This document shows, piece after piece, positions 1-4,889 of a stretch of 8,513 nt of DNA. Made by a program: the position numbers and the translations under genes. The notes below the pieces were generated by a model. The model was not told where the DNA came from. It did no database searches and saw only the letters and a program-made list of their open reading frames with translations. The first letter of the stretch is position 1. Each line of letters starts with the position of its first letter. The DNA is from an uncultured Solirubrobacteraceae bacterium (GTDB lineage: Bacteria; Actinomycetota; Thermoleophilia; Solirubrobacterales; Solirubrobacteraceae): NCBI GenBank assembly GCA_955652345.1, contig CATPBV010000211.1, positions 1-8,513 on the forward strand. The letters run 5' to 3'.

Positions 1-556
1 CGAACGCCCGGAGGCGGTCGAGGTCAAGGCTCGATGCCCTGAACGTCTGCACCATCATGCGCAGCCCCGCCGGACGAGTCGCCATCCACTGCGGTGGCGG
101 GCCGGGCGGTGGCGGTGGCGATTGGACTCCGGGGGCGAGCTGGTTTTCGACGTACGCCGGCATCAGCTCATCGGCCGGGAGCGTTGCGATCCGATCGAAC
201 TCGCGCCAAACCGCCGCCTCCTCGGGGCTCAGCCCCTCGTTCCCCATCCAGGCGGGTTCGATCAGCGCCAGACTCAGCAGGCGCGCTGAGTGCGTTGCCA
301 CGAACGCAAGGCTCGCCGCGCCGCCGCCGGAGTAGCCGACCAGGTGAAAGCGCTCAAAACCGCTGCTCTGAGCCGTGCGCAGGATGCCGTCGATCTCGTT
401 CTCGAGCGAGTAGTCGGTCGGCGGCGCAGGACCGGCGTACACCTCGAGGTCCTTTGCGATCGCTTGGACCTGGTCGCCCAGCGCCTCCAACAACGCGGCG
501 TAAGCGGCCTCGGCAGGCATCACTCCACCGGGGACAAGAATCGCTTGCGTCCCCAT
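1..556 (-). CDS. alpha/beta-hydrolase fold protein, truncated by the window edge
   Basis: The reading frame starts at an ATG (554-556) and runs 185 codons to the left edge, so the C-terminus is missing. An in-frame TAA at 569-571 and no other start codon between them fix this start. The N-terminus (MGTQAILVPGG) is a first beta strand followed by the glycine-rich oxyanion loop typical of the fold. Residues 71-80 (HLVGYSGGGA) form the G-x-S-x-G nucleophile elbow, with Ser76 as predicted nucleophile, followed by the usual small-residue helix and a strand (LLSLALIEPAW). The acid and His of the triad should lie beyond the edge. Residues about 145-157 form a proline-rich run (QSPPPPPGPPPQW) in the expected cap region. 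A TAAGCT box lies 9 nt before the ATG and no Shine-Dalgarno sequence is visible, so the mRNA may be leaderless. The fold is secure but the substrate is not; esterase, lactonase or haloperoxidase-like activity are all possible. Confidence 0.85.
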   Translation of the reverse strand, partial: MGTQAILVPGGVMPAEAAYAALLEALGDQVQAIAKDLEVYAGPAPPTDYSLENEIDGILRTAQSSGFERFHLVGYSGGGAASLAFVATHSARLLSLALIEPAWMGNEGLSPEEAAVWREFDRIATLPADELMPAYVENQLAPGVQSPPPPPGPPPQWMATRPAGLRMMVQTFRASSLDLDRLRAF

Positions 557-565
557 GCTCGAGCG

Positions 566-571
566 AGCTTA
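566..571 (-). promoter_or_regulatory. candidate -10 box (TAAGCT) for the hydrolase gene
   Basis: Read on the minus strand, TAAGCT fits the actinobacterial TANNNT -10 pattern and ends 9 nt before the ATG. This would place the transcription start at or next to the start codon. No convincing -35 box is visible. The call rests on spacing and on the same pattern at other genes here. Confidence 0.35.
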
Positions 572-667
572 CACCGACCACACCAGGCGAGAGGAACCCG
601 GCTGCGCCGTGCTACGCCCACAAGCAACCGCGCGAAGACCAGTTAGACCGCCGACCGGCTGAAGCGG

Positions 668-1753
668 CTACTGAAACGGGGTTGAGCGTGCGAGCCCGAG
701 AGTGCGTTTGAGGTCAAATGGCGAGGCGCCGTTGTCAAGCCAGGGGCGCCCAACCCAGAGGTAAGCGTCGCACCAGCGCTTGGCCGCTCGCGCGGCCGCT
801 CTCGAGAGGTGCAGGCGGCCGTCGGTCACGCTCGTGGTCGGCGGGATTCCGAGGGTCATGCACGGCCAATCAGTGGCGGTCCGGCAGATCCGGGGGTTGC
901 CGTGATCGCCGTGATACTGCTGCCAGGTCCACGCGCTGCCGTTCTCGGCGGTGTTGATGACGAAATGCTTGCCGGGCACACCTGCAGCGGCGAGTGCTCT
1001 GGAGACACGGGCGCCGAACAGAAGCTCATTCGAGTTCGAGTCGAAGTGGGTGTTGTTCAGCGAGAACCCGCGGACCGCGGCGACGCCGGCCCGGCGGAGC
1101 ATCCTCACGGCCTGCGTGACCGTCGGCCAGTCGGCCGCACCCGCGTCGATGTACACGCTGGTGTGGGGCAGGGCGGTGAACACCTGCGCGGCGTAGCGGA
1201 CGAGCGAAAGGGCGATTCGACCGCCATCCGGGTTGCAGCGCGCGAACGGGAGGTCCGGTTGGAGCACCAGCGCGACCCGCGCGGAGCCGATGCCCGCCGC
1301 GAAGCGGTCGATCCACCGCTTGTAGCTGGCCTGCTCGGCTTGCGATTCCAGCCGCAGGCAGGATGCCTCCTCCCACGGCTGTAGGCGAAACACAGCGATC
1401 TGCACGAGCACGTTTGGGTTGCCGCGGGTTACGTCTGATACGTACCGGCTGGCTGCGCTCTGCGCGGAGGAGTCCGGGTACCAGGCGCCAAACCAGAGCA
1501 TCCGCGGCTGAAGGGCGATCCGCGCGAGCAGCGTCCGCTGCCCGCCGCTGGCGGCCTGATACGCAGAGTAAACGCCGTCGATTGGGCCGCGGTAGACGCC
1601 CCACGGCAGGCCCTTGAGCGGGTTCGATGCGCTCGCGCCGGGAAGCCCCGCGTTCGCGACGCCCGCTGAGGCTGCTTGCGCGAGGCCGATGAGCGCGACG
1701 ACGCAAACGACAGCCACCAGCAGCATGCGACGCGCCGTGCCACTGGCGCTCAT
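668..1753 (-). CDS. secreted GH6-like glycoside hydrolase (cellobiohydrolase/endoglucanase family)
   Basis: The 361-residue product from the ATG at 1753 begins with a clear signal peptide: Arg-Arg, then a hydrophobic core (MLLVAVVCVVALIGLA) and an ASA-type cleavage site near residue 30. The mature part reads as GH6: NPLKGLPWGVYRGP near 44-57, ALVLQPDLPFA (161-171), YIDAGAADWP (201-210), a GFSLNNTHFD stretch (229-238), NTAENGSAW (267-275) and YLWVGRPWLDNG (331-342). GH6 enzymes are inverting beta-1,4-glucanases acting outside the cell. Asp340 sits where the family has its candidate base. The usual acid motif (D-R-D-C) is replaced by residues 128-132 (EEASC), so cellulase activity is uncertain. 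Several Cys residues (132, 173, 290, 298, 328) could form disulfides. The frame is open to an ATG at 1900, adding 49 polar residues. I prefer 1753 because the signal peptide then lies at the N-terminus and the upstream codons have lower G/C at the third position. Confidence 0.88.
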   Translation of the reverse strand: MSASGTARRMLLVAVVCVVALIGLAQAASAGVANAGLPGASASNPLKGLPWGVYRGPIDGVYSAYQAASGGQRTLLARIALQPRMLWFGAWYPDSSAQSAASRYVSDVTRGNPNVLVQIAVFRLQPWEEASCLRLESQAEQASYKRWIDRFAAGIGSARVALVLQPDLPFARCNPDGGRIALSLVRYAAQVFTALPHTSVYIDAGAADWPTVTQAVRMLRRAGVAAVRGFSLNNTHFDSNSNELLFGARVSRALAAAGVPGKHFVINTAENGSAWTWQQYHGDHGNPRICRTATDWPCMTLGIPPTTSVTDGRLHLSRAAARAAKRWCDAYLWVGRPWLDNGASPFDLKRTLGLARSTPFQ

Positions 1754-1921
1754 CGAGGATCGGGTCCGGTTCGCATCTGGCACCGTCGTACTGATATCCG
1801 CGTCACCGAGTGAAGTCAGGGACGTGGTCTCCACCACTGAATCGACCGCCTGCCGTTCGCGCTTTACCTGTGGTCCCCCGGCGTATGGCCAGCAGGCCAT
1901 CTGGGGCTCTCGCGTGAATCC

Positions 1922-1927
1922 AGGGTA
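1922..1927 (-). promoter_or_regulatory. candidate -10 box (TACCCT) upstream of the GH6-like gene
   Basis: On the minus strand TACCCT fits TANNNT. It lies 21 nt before the ATG at 1900 and about 170 nt before the preferred ATG at 1753. If it is used, either the longer protein is made from a short leader, or the 1753 start has a long leader. There is no clear -35 partner, so this is weak evidence. Confidence 0.2.
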
Positions 1928-1943
1928 CCCCGCCCGCGCCCAC

Positions 1944-1964
1944 GCCAGAACCGTGCTTCTGGGC
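1944..1964. terminator. inverted repeat after the DUF4031 gene, possible weak terminator
   Basis: CCAGAA (1945-1950) and TTCTGG (1957-1962) are perfect complements around a 6-nt loop. The stem extends by two more pairs if one C is bulged. It lies about 30-50 nt downstream of the DUF4031 stop on the minus strand and upstream of the GH6-like gene. No T-run follows, so it may be a U-less hairpin terminator or an operator. Confidence 0.3.
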
Positions 1965-1991
1965 GAGCGTCTCGTACCGGGTGGCTCGTGC

Positions 1992-2297
1992 TCAATCCGA
2001 GGTTGGCAAGCGGTTGCCAGCTCGGCGAGCTCGCCGAATGGCGTGCCGTCGCCTCGCGCCGCCGGCCCTGTCCTCGTCGATGGCCCCGAACTCGAGGGCG
2101 AGTTCCCGTCCCGCCTGCGTCAGGTCGTAGTGGTCATTCTCCGGGCGCCCAGGCTTTGACTGAAACCACTCCCGGCGCAAGCCGATGCGATCGGCGAACA
2201 CGTGCAATTCATCGAGCGTGTCGGCCTGCAGATGCCCACCGCCGGTCCATCGCCCCCAATCGCCGACCGCGAAGGCGTTATCAACGTAAGCGCTCAA
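1992..2297 (-). CDS. DUF4031 domain protein
   Basis: This is a 101-residue protein. The N-terminus (SAYVDNAF, then GRW and GHLQADTLDELHVFA) matches the DUF4031 pattern: a short strand with Tyr-Val-Asp, a tryptophan, a conserved His before ADT-DELH, then GLRREWFQ and a second conserved His-Tyr-Asp (residues 56-58). The repeated His and Asp residues suggest a metal or phosphate site, but the biochemical role of DUF4031 is not known to me. The start is a TTG (2295-2297). The domain begins directly after it, and the only other in-frame candidate before the upstream stop (2370-2372) is a CTG three codons earlier. No good Shine-Dalgarno sequence is seen. The last 30 residues (from DEDRAGG) are Arg-rich and unlike the usual short DUF4031 C-terminus. 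It could be co-transcribed with the GH6-like gene, although an inverted repeat lies between them. Confidence 0.82.
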   Translation of the reverse strand: MSAYVDNAFAVGDWGRWTGGGHLQADTLDELHVFADRIGLRREWFQSKPGRPENDHYDLTQAGRELALEFGAIDEDRAGGARRRHAIRRARRAGNRLPTSD

Positions 2298-2816
2298 TCC
2301 GGACAGCCCGGTGCGCGCAGGGTGGTCGGAGGGCTCACGAGGCGGCGGCCGTCGTTGCGTGGGATCACCTCACGTGACGATGACCGAACTGGCCGCGACA
2401 CCGGACGCGGAGTGTCGCCGATGCACGGAGGTTTGGTGGGGGTGAACAACACTAGTTCGGCGGAGCCCGCGACGTCCCTCGGACTTTGCCAGATGTCTGG
2501 CCGGGCCCAAGGGCAGTGACGCTTCGTGCTGGAAACGACAAGGAGTCCGACAAGAGCTGGAGCCCGGTTGTCGCGCGAAGCTCAACTCCGATGCCCGCCT
2601 ACATAAAGGTGACTACCCGAGAGTGGAGGTCTTCTGCGCGATCTTCGCGTTCGGGGCGATCGACAGCTTGGTGCACGAGATCGAGGAAGCCACGCTTGAG
2701 CCGCCTACCGTCGGTCAAGTACCGCTTCGAGCCACCCTGACACTCCGCAGTCCGGATCTCGCAGTGGTAGAGAACTCCGAGGACTGCGCGACGCGACGTG
2801 GGCGCTAGAGCGCGTC
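2298..2816. other. gene-poor stretch of about 520 bp
   Basis: No reading frame here resembles a known family on either strand. The stretch separates the DUF4031 gene from the VOC gene, both on the minus strand. It should hold the promoter of the DUF4031 gene near its left end, although I see no clear box. Two short palindromes stand out: TCACGTGA (2370-2377), and ACTAGT (2450-2455) lying between the arms GAAC and GTTC. From 2446 to 2808 one plus-strand frame stays open (see the separate low-confidence entry), which may be a decayed gene. Confidence 0.5.
2623..2808 (+). CDS. short open frame, possible gene remnant, not recognised
   Basis: From a GTG at 2623 the frame gives 61 residues, starting VEVFCAIFAFGAIDSLVHEI. 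The same frame is open back to 2446 but has no good start there. The part from about 2593 on (DARLHKGDYPRVEVFCAIF, then an acidic helix-like segment) looks more protein-like than the alternatives. No family is recognised, no ribosome site is seen, and third positions are not strongly GC-biased. It may be a relic of a gene whose 5' end is lost, or chance. Confidence 0.18.
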   Translation: MEVFCAIFAFGAIDSLVHEIEEATLEPPTVGQVPLRATLTLRSPDLAVVENSEDCATRRGR

Positions 2817-3206
2817 TCAGAAATCACGCCGACCGGTGAGACGCTCATCGGCCCCTGGCCGTGTGAGCTGGTAGAGCGCGACCCTTTGAGGCCCCGGGTT
2901 CGTTAGCTCAGCACCGGGACCATGCGGGATCTCGAACCGCATGGCAAGTTCCACCCCGCGATCGCGGAGCTCTCCGGTCGCCCGGTCAAGATCGGCCACC
3001 CGGTAGACCAGGACAGGTTGATCCCCCTCGAGATGCTCGGCGAGCAGCAGGGCTGGAGGGTCCGGCTCCAACCGCACCATCGCCACGCGAGTGCCGAACG
3101 CCTCGATCGCGAACACCAGTTCAGCGCCCAATCGGCGGCTGAAGTGCACCATGTCGGCGGCGACGTCACGGCTGGGCAGGTAGACGAAGTCGAGCTGATC
3201 GAACAT
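2817..3206 (-). CDS. VOC superfamily protein (glyoxalase/bleomycin-resistance fold)
   Basis: This 129-residue, complete single-domain protein has two beta-alpha-beta-beta-beta modules. The first starts at FDQLDFVYLPSRDVAADMVH and includes a helix with RRLGAELVFAI, then VAMVRLE and ALLLAEHL. The second begins at VLVYRVADLDRATGELRDRG and ends with PGPQRVALYQLTRP and a GRRDF C-terminus. This ending is common in a subgroup of small glyoxalase-like proteins whose substrate is unknown. Length and start are normal for the fold. The ATG (3204-3206) has no Shine-Dalgarno sequence, but TAGGCT lies 6 nt upstream. The fold supports metal-dependent or binding-only roles; a specific reaction cannot be assigned. 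It is divergent from the cupin gene across about 207 bp. Confidence 0.9.
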   Translation of the reverse strand: MFDQLDFVYLPSRDVAADMVHFSRRLGAELVFAIEAFGTRVAMVRLEPDPPALLLAEHLEGDQPVLVYRVADLDRATGELRDRGVELAMRFEIPHGPGAELTNPGPQRVALYQLTRPGADERLTGRRDF

Positions 3207-3212
3207 GGCGAG

Positions 3213-3218
3213 AGCCTA
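3213..3218 (-). promoter_or_regulatory. candidate -10 box (TAGGCT) for the VOC gene
   Basis: On the minus strand TAGGCT ends 6 nt before the ATG, a spacing that would start the transcript at the A of ATG. It is supported only by the TANNNT match, the absence of a Shine-Dalgarno sequence and similar spacing at other genes here. Confidence 0.3.
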
Positions 3219-3399
3219 CGCCGCGTCCGGGAAGCTGGGGGACCTGGGTGAACTGCTGCGACACCCCCCGGACTCCTCCTCTGTACGCGCGATCCGCAGA
3301 GTCGAGCCAACTTCCGCTTAGCCACGAACGCGACACCTCATCTGGCGATTGTCCAGGGCACTCCAGAGCGACGCGACCGAGCCGAGGGCGCGTGGCGAC

Positions 3400-3405
3400 T
3401 ACGCT
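3400..3405 (+). promoter_or_regulatory. candidate -10 box (TACGCT) for the cupin gene
   Basis: TACGCT ends 8 nt before the ATG at 3414. No ribosome-binding site fits in the gap (CCTTTGTA), so a leaderless transcript is the simplest reading. The -35 region is not recognisable. Confidence 0.38.
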
Positions 3406-3413
3406 CCTTTGTA

Positions 3414-3797
3414 ATGAGCTACGCGAAGAAGAATCTGCGGGACGTCGAGGACATGGCGGTCAAGCATCGCCTCTCCGACACCCAGGAGGCGCGTTTCCCC
3501 CGCGCGGACCTGGGTGCCGAGCAGACCGGCGTCAACTACCTGATCATCAAGCCCGGTCGACGTGAGGCGTTCGCTCATCGGCATCGTGCAGCCGAGGAGA
3601 TCTACCTTGTCCTAGCCGGCTCAGGACGTGTCAAGCTTGATGACGAGCTGGTGGACCTCGCACCGCTCGATGCTGTACGGGTGAGCCCGGGGACGACGCG
3701 GTCGTTCGAAGCCGATCGCGACGGTCTCGAGGTCCTCGTGTTCGGGCCGCACGTGGAAGAAGACGGAGAGATCGTCAGCGACTTCTGGAACGAGTAG
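3414..3797 (+). CDS. single-domain cupin protein
   Basis: This is a 127-residue protein with one small beta-barrel cupin domain. Cupin motif 1 is clear at residues 48-70: Gly48, then His55-x-His57, Glu62 and a closing Gly (AHRHRAAEEIYLVLAGSG). These residues normally bind a divalent metal. Motif 2 (residues about 83-97, APLDAVRVSPGTTRSF) keeps the Pro-x-Gly-type turn but has Arg96 where many cupins have the fourth metal ligand, His. Metal binding may therefore be altered or absent. A later strand (GLEVLVFGPH) completes the barrel. The N-terminal 35 residues are a polar lead-in. Start choice: this ATG lies just behind a TACGCT box. The substrate is unknown; small cupins of this type are sugar-binding, isomerase-like or uncharacterised proteins. 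Confidence 0.92.
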   Translation: MSYAKKNLRDVEDMAVKHRLSDTQEARFPRADLGAEQTGVNYLIIKPGRREAFAHRHRAAEEIYLVLAGSGRVKLDDELVDLAPLDAVRVSPGTTRSFEADRDGLEVLVFGPHVEEDGEIVSDFWNE

Positions 3798-3810
3798 GAC
3801 TGAGCTGACA

Positions 3811-3827
3811 CGGAGCCGAGAGCTCCG
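3811..3827 (+). terminator. hairpin after the cupin gene, possible terminator
   Basis: CGGAGC (3811-3816) and GCTCCG (3822-3827) form a perfect 6-bp stem around the loop CGAGA. It starts 14 nt after the cupin stop codon. No T-run follows, so it is at best a U-less terminator of the kind proposed in high-GC bacteria. Confidence 0.35.
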
Positions 3828-3855
3828 CATCGTCGACGGTGGATGCAGTCGACGG

Positions 3856-3975
3856 ACGCGGCTCGCCGAGCAGGTGCTCCGTCCCGGCGTCTGGACTCTG
3901 ACCATCACTGCGACCCACGCCGCCGGCCGGAGTTCACCCTCGCCGCCGGTGGGCTTCACGATCCTCGAGCATTAG
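3856..3975 (+). pseudogene. remnant of a secreted protein's Ig-like C-terminal tail
   Basis: In one plus-strand frame this stretch reads LRPGVWTLTITATHAAGR (from codon 3877) and then SSPSPPVGFTILEH before a TAG at 3973-3975. It closely follows the common last beta strands of Ig-like tails in actinobacterial secreted proteins, of the type LRPG-Y-LTITATDAAG-x-S-AP-x-FTI. No start codon or domain body precedes it: the frame merely runs open back through the cupin stop region. It therefore looks like a leftover 3' end of a larger gene. The final 42 bp overlap, on the opposite strand, the end of the MarR gene, so a rearrangement may have joined the two. Chance is possible but unlikely given the length of the match to the pattern. 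Confidence 0.5.
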
Positions 3976-4377
3976 CGCCTCGCTCGCGGCGTCGAGTGCG
4001 CCGGCCACGGCATCGAGACCCCGAAGGTCACAATCCTTGACGGCCGCCACTACCTGGTCCTCCAGCTCGTCGAGCACCTTGGCCACGTGATTGGCTGCCC
4101 GCTTCCCGGAGCGGGTTGGGTGAATCACGAACGAGCGGCGGTCCGCGGGGTTGATCTCGCGCCGGACGAAGCCTCGGTCCTCGAGCCGGTCGATGACGTT
4201 GGTCAGGGTCGAGCGTTTGTGCCCGAACTCACGATGCAGCGCCGCGATCGGAGTTGGGCCGTGTCTGGCGAGCTGCGCTAGCACGTGCGCCTCGGCCTGA
4301 GTGACCCCGAGTGGTTCGAGGGCGTGGTCGAGGTAAGACCCAATCAGATGCGCCGCACGCTCGATCGTTGCGATCAT
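3934..4377 (-). CDS. MarR family transcriptional regulator
   Basis: From the ATG at 4375-4377 the product has 147 residues, the normal MarR length. It has an N-terminal dimerisation helix (MIATIERAAHLIGSYLDHAL), then the winged-helix domain: LGVTQAEAHVLAQLARHGP, the recognition helix region FGHKRSTLTNVIDRLEDRG and the wing with the family signature NPADRRSFVIHPT (Asp-Arg-Arg). C-terminal helices follow. The frame is open further up to 4446, but those extra residues would come from inside the divergent gene and do not fit the family, so 4377 is preferred. MarR proteins are dimeric, usually repress, and release DNA on binding small phenolic or other ligands. The 28-bp gap to the divergent gene suggests it controls that gene and itself. 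Its 3' end overlaps the Ig-like remnant. Confidence 0.92.
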   Translation of the reverse strand: MIATIERAAHLIGSYLDHALEPLGVTQAEAHVLAQLARHGPTPIAALHREFGHKRSTLTNVIDRLEDRGFVRREINPADRRSFVIHPTRSGKRAANHVAKVLDELEDQVVAAVKDCDLRGLDAVAGALDAASEALMLEDREAHRRRG

Positions 4378-4386
4378 TAGTTCGAT

Positions 4387-4392
4387 ATCGTA
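4387..4392 (-). promoter_or_regulatory. candidate -10 box (TACGAT) for the MarR gene
   Basis: On the minus strand TACGAT ends 9 nt before the MarR ATG, consistent with a leaderless mRNA. It overlaps the divergent box at 4391-4396 by two bases. Confidence 0.4.
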
Positions 4393-4396
4393 TATT
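4391..4396 (+). promoter_or_regulatory. candidate -10 box (TATATT) for the divergent gene at 4406
   Basis: TATATT ends 9 nt before the GTG at 4406, again the leaderless spacing. Its -35 region would fall inside the MarR coding sequence. Confidence 0.42.
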
Positions 4397-4405
4397 ACGG
4401 ATTGG

Positions 4406-4882
4406 GTGAAAGAGCAGGAGCTCATCCACGCCTTCGAGCTGGGCACGATCGACGGGGCGGAGTTCCCCCACGAGCGGCACGTTCGGGTTGCCCGAGGCCT
4501 TGCGCAGCGCTACGGGCGCGACGACGGACTCCTCCGACTGATCGCCGGGATCCGCGCGATGGCGGCCCGCGCCGGGCACCCCGAGGCGTACCACGAGACG
4601 ATCACGAGAGCCTGGTATGAGCTGATCATCAGCGCCACGGACGTCGAGCGCGCGCCTGAGCTGTTCGACAAGCAGTTGCTCAGCCGCTACTACTCCGCGG
4701 GACGATTGGCAGTCGGCCGCGATCGCTGGCTCGAGCCAGATCTTTACCCGTTGCGTCTGCCGCCCCCTTCGTCTAGTGCCGCCCCCGTCGTCTCCAGCGC
4801 GTGCGCAGGAGCCGATGCGACGGATTTCGCGGCCGCCGCTGGGCGTCAGCTTCTGAGAGCTCGCAAGGCTTGTCGACGATGA
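4406..4882 (+). CDS. conserved protein of unknown function, MarR-linked
   Basis: This 158-residue protein starts at GTG, with TATATT 9 nt upstream. I recognise the sequence type (LIHAFELGTI, then FPHERHVRVA at 20-29, a helix with LIAGIRAMAARAG, and AYHETITRAW at 61-70) as a recurring small bacterial protein family, but know no function for it. His22, His25 and His63-Glu64 are in the best-looking segments and could make a metal or active site; this is inference. Residues 87-103 (FDKQLLSRYYSAGRLAV) also look family-like: such proteins often end with a Leu-x-x-YY segment. After about residue 118 the tail is rich in Pro, Ser and Ala, which looks unlike the core and may be an extension. No signal peptide or membrane segment is seen. 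It is divergent from marR, and its stop lies 7 nt from the stop of the convergent SDR gene. Confidence 0.78.
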   Translation: MKEQELIHAFELGTIDGAEFPHERHVRVARGLAQRYGRDDGLLRLIAGIRAMAARAGHPEAYHETITRAWYELIISATDVERAPELFDKQLLSRYYSAGRLAVGRDRWLEPDLYPLRLPPPSSSAAPVVSSACAGADATDFAAAAGRQLLRARKACRR

Positions 4883-4889
4883 GCGAGGA

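Larger units (their letters stand above)
4383..4399. promoter_or_regulatory. palindromic AT-rich site between divergent starts, likely MarR operator
   Basis: Within the 28-bp gap lie a perfect 8-bp palindrome, CGATATCG (4383-4390), and an overlapping inverted repeat, CGTA-TAT-TACG (4389-4399). The DNA is far more AT-rich than its surroundings. It covers both predicted -10 boxes, so a dimer bound here would block both promoters. Assigning it to MarR rests on position. Confidence 0.55.

Noticed and set aside
94..711. 205-residue plus-strand frame near the left edge
   Set aside because: It is an Arg/Pro/Ser-rich shadow of the alpha/beta hydrolase gene, which shows a clear nucleophile motif on the minus strand.
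1026..1706. 226-residue minus-strand frame inside the GH6-like gene
   Set aside because: It is an Arg-rich out-of-frame shadow; the GH6 frame carries the signal peptide and family motifs.
2802..2813. GCGC-TAGA-GCGC hairpin after the VOC gene as a terminator
   Set aside because: The stem is only 4 bp with no T-run, which is expected by chance in DNA this GC-rich.
2855..2912. tRNA-like words (GAGCTGGTAGAGCGCGA and GGGTTCG) resembling D-arm and T-arm
   Set aside because: No acceptor stem or anticodon arm can be folded with the right spacing, and the stretch codes for the conserved C-terminus (RVALYQLTRP) of the VOC protein on the other strand.
3621..3959. minus-strand frame opposite the cupin gene
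   Set aside because: It is antisense to a clear cupin domain and has no recognisable content of its own.
4378..4446. N-terminal extension of MarR to the ATG at 4446
   Set aside because: It would run into the divergent gene and past its promoter, and the MarR family length fits the start at 4377.
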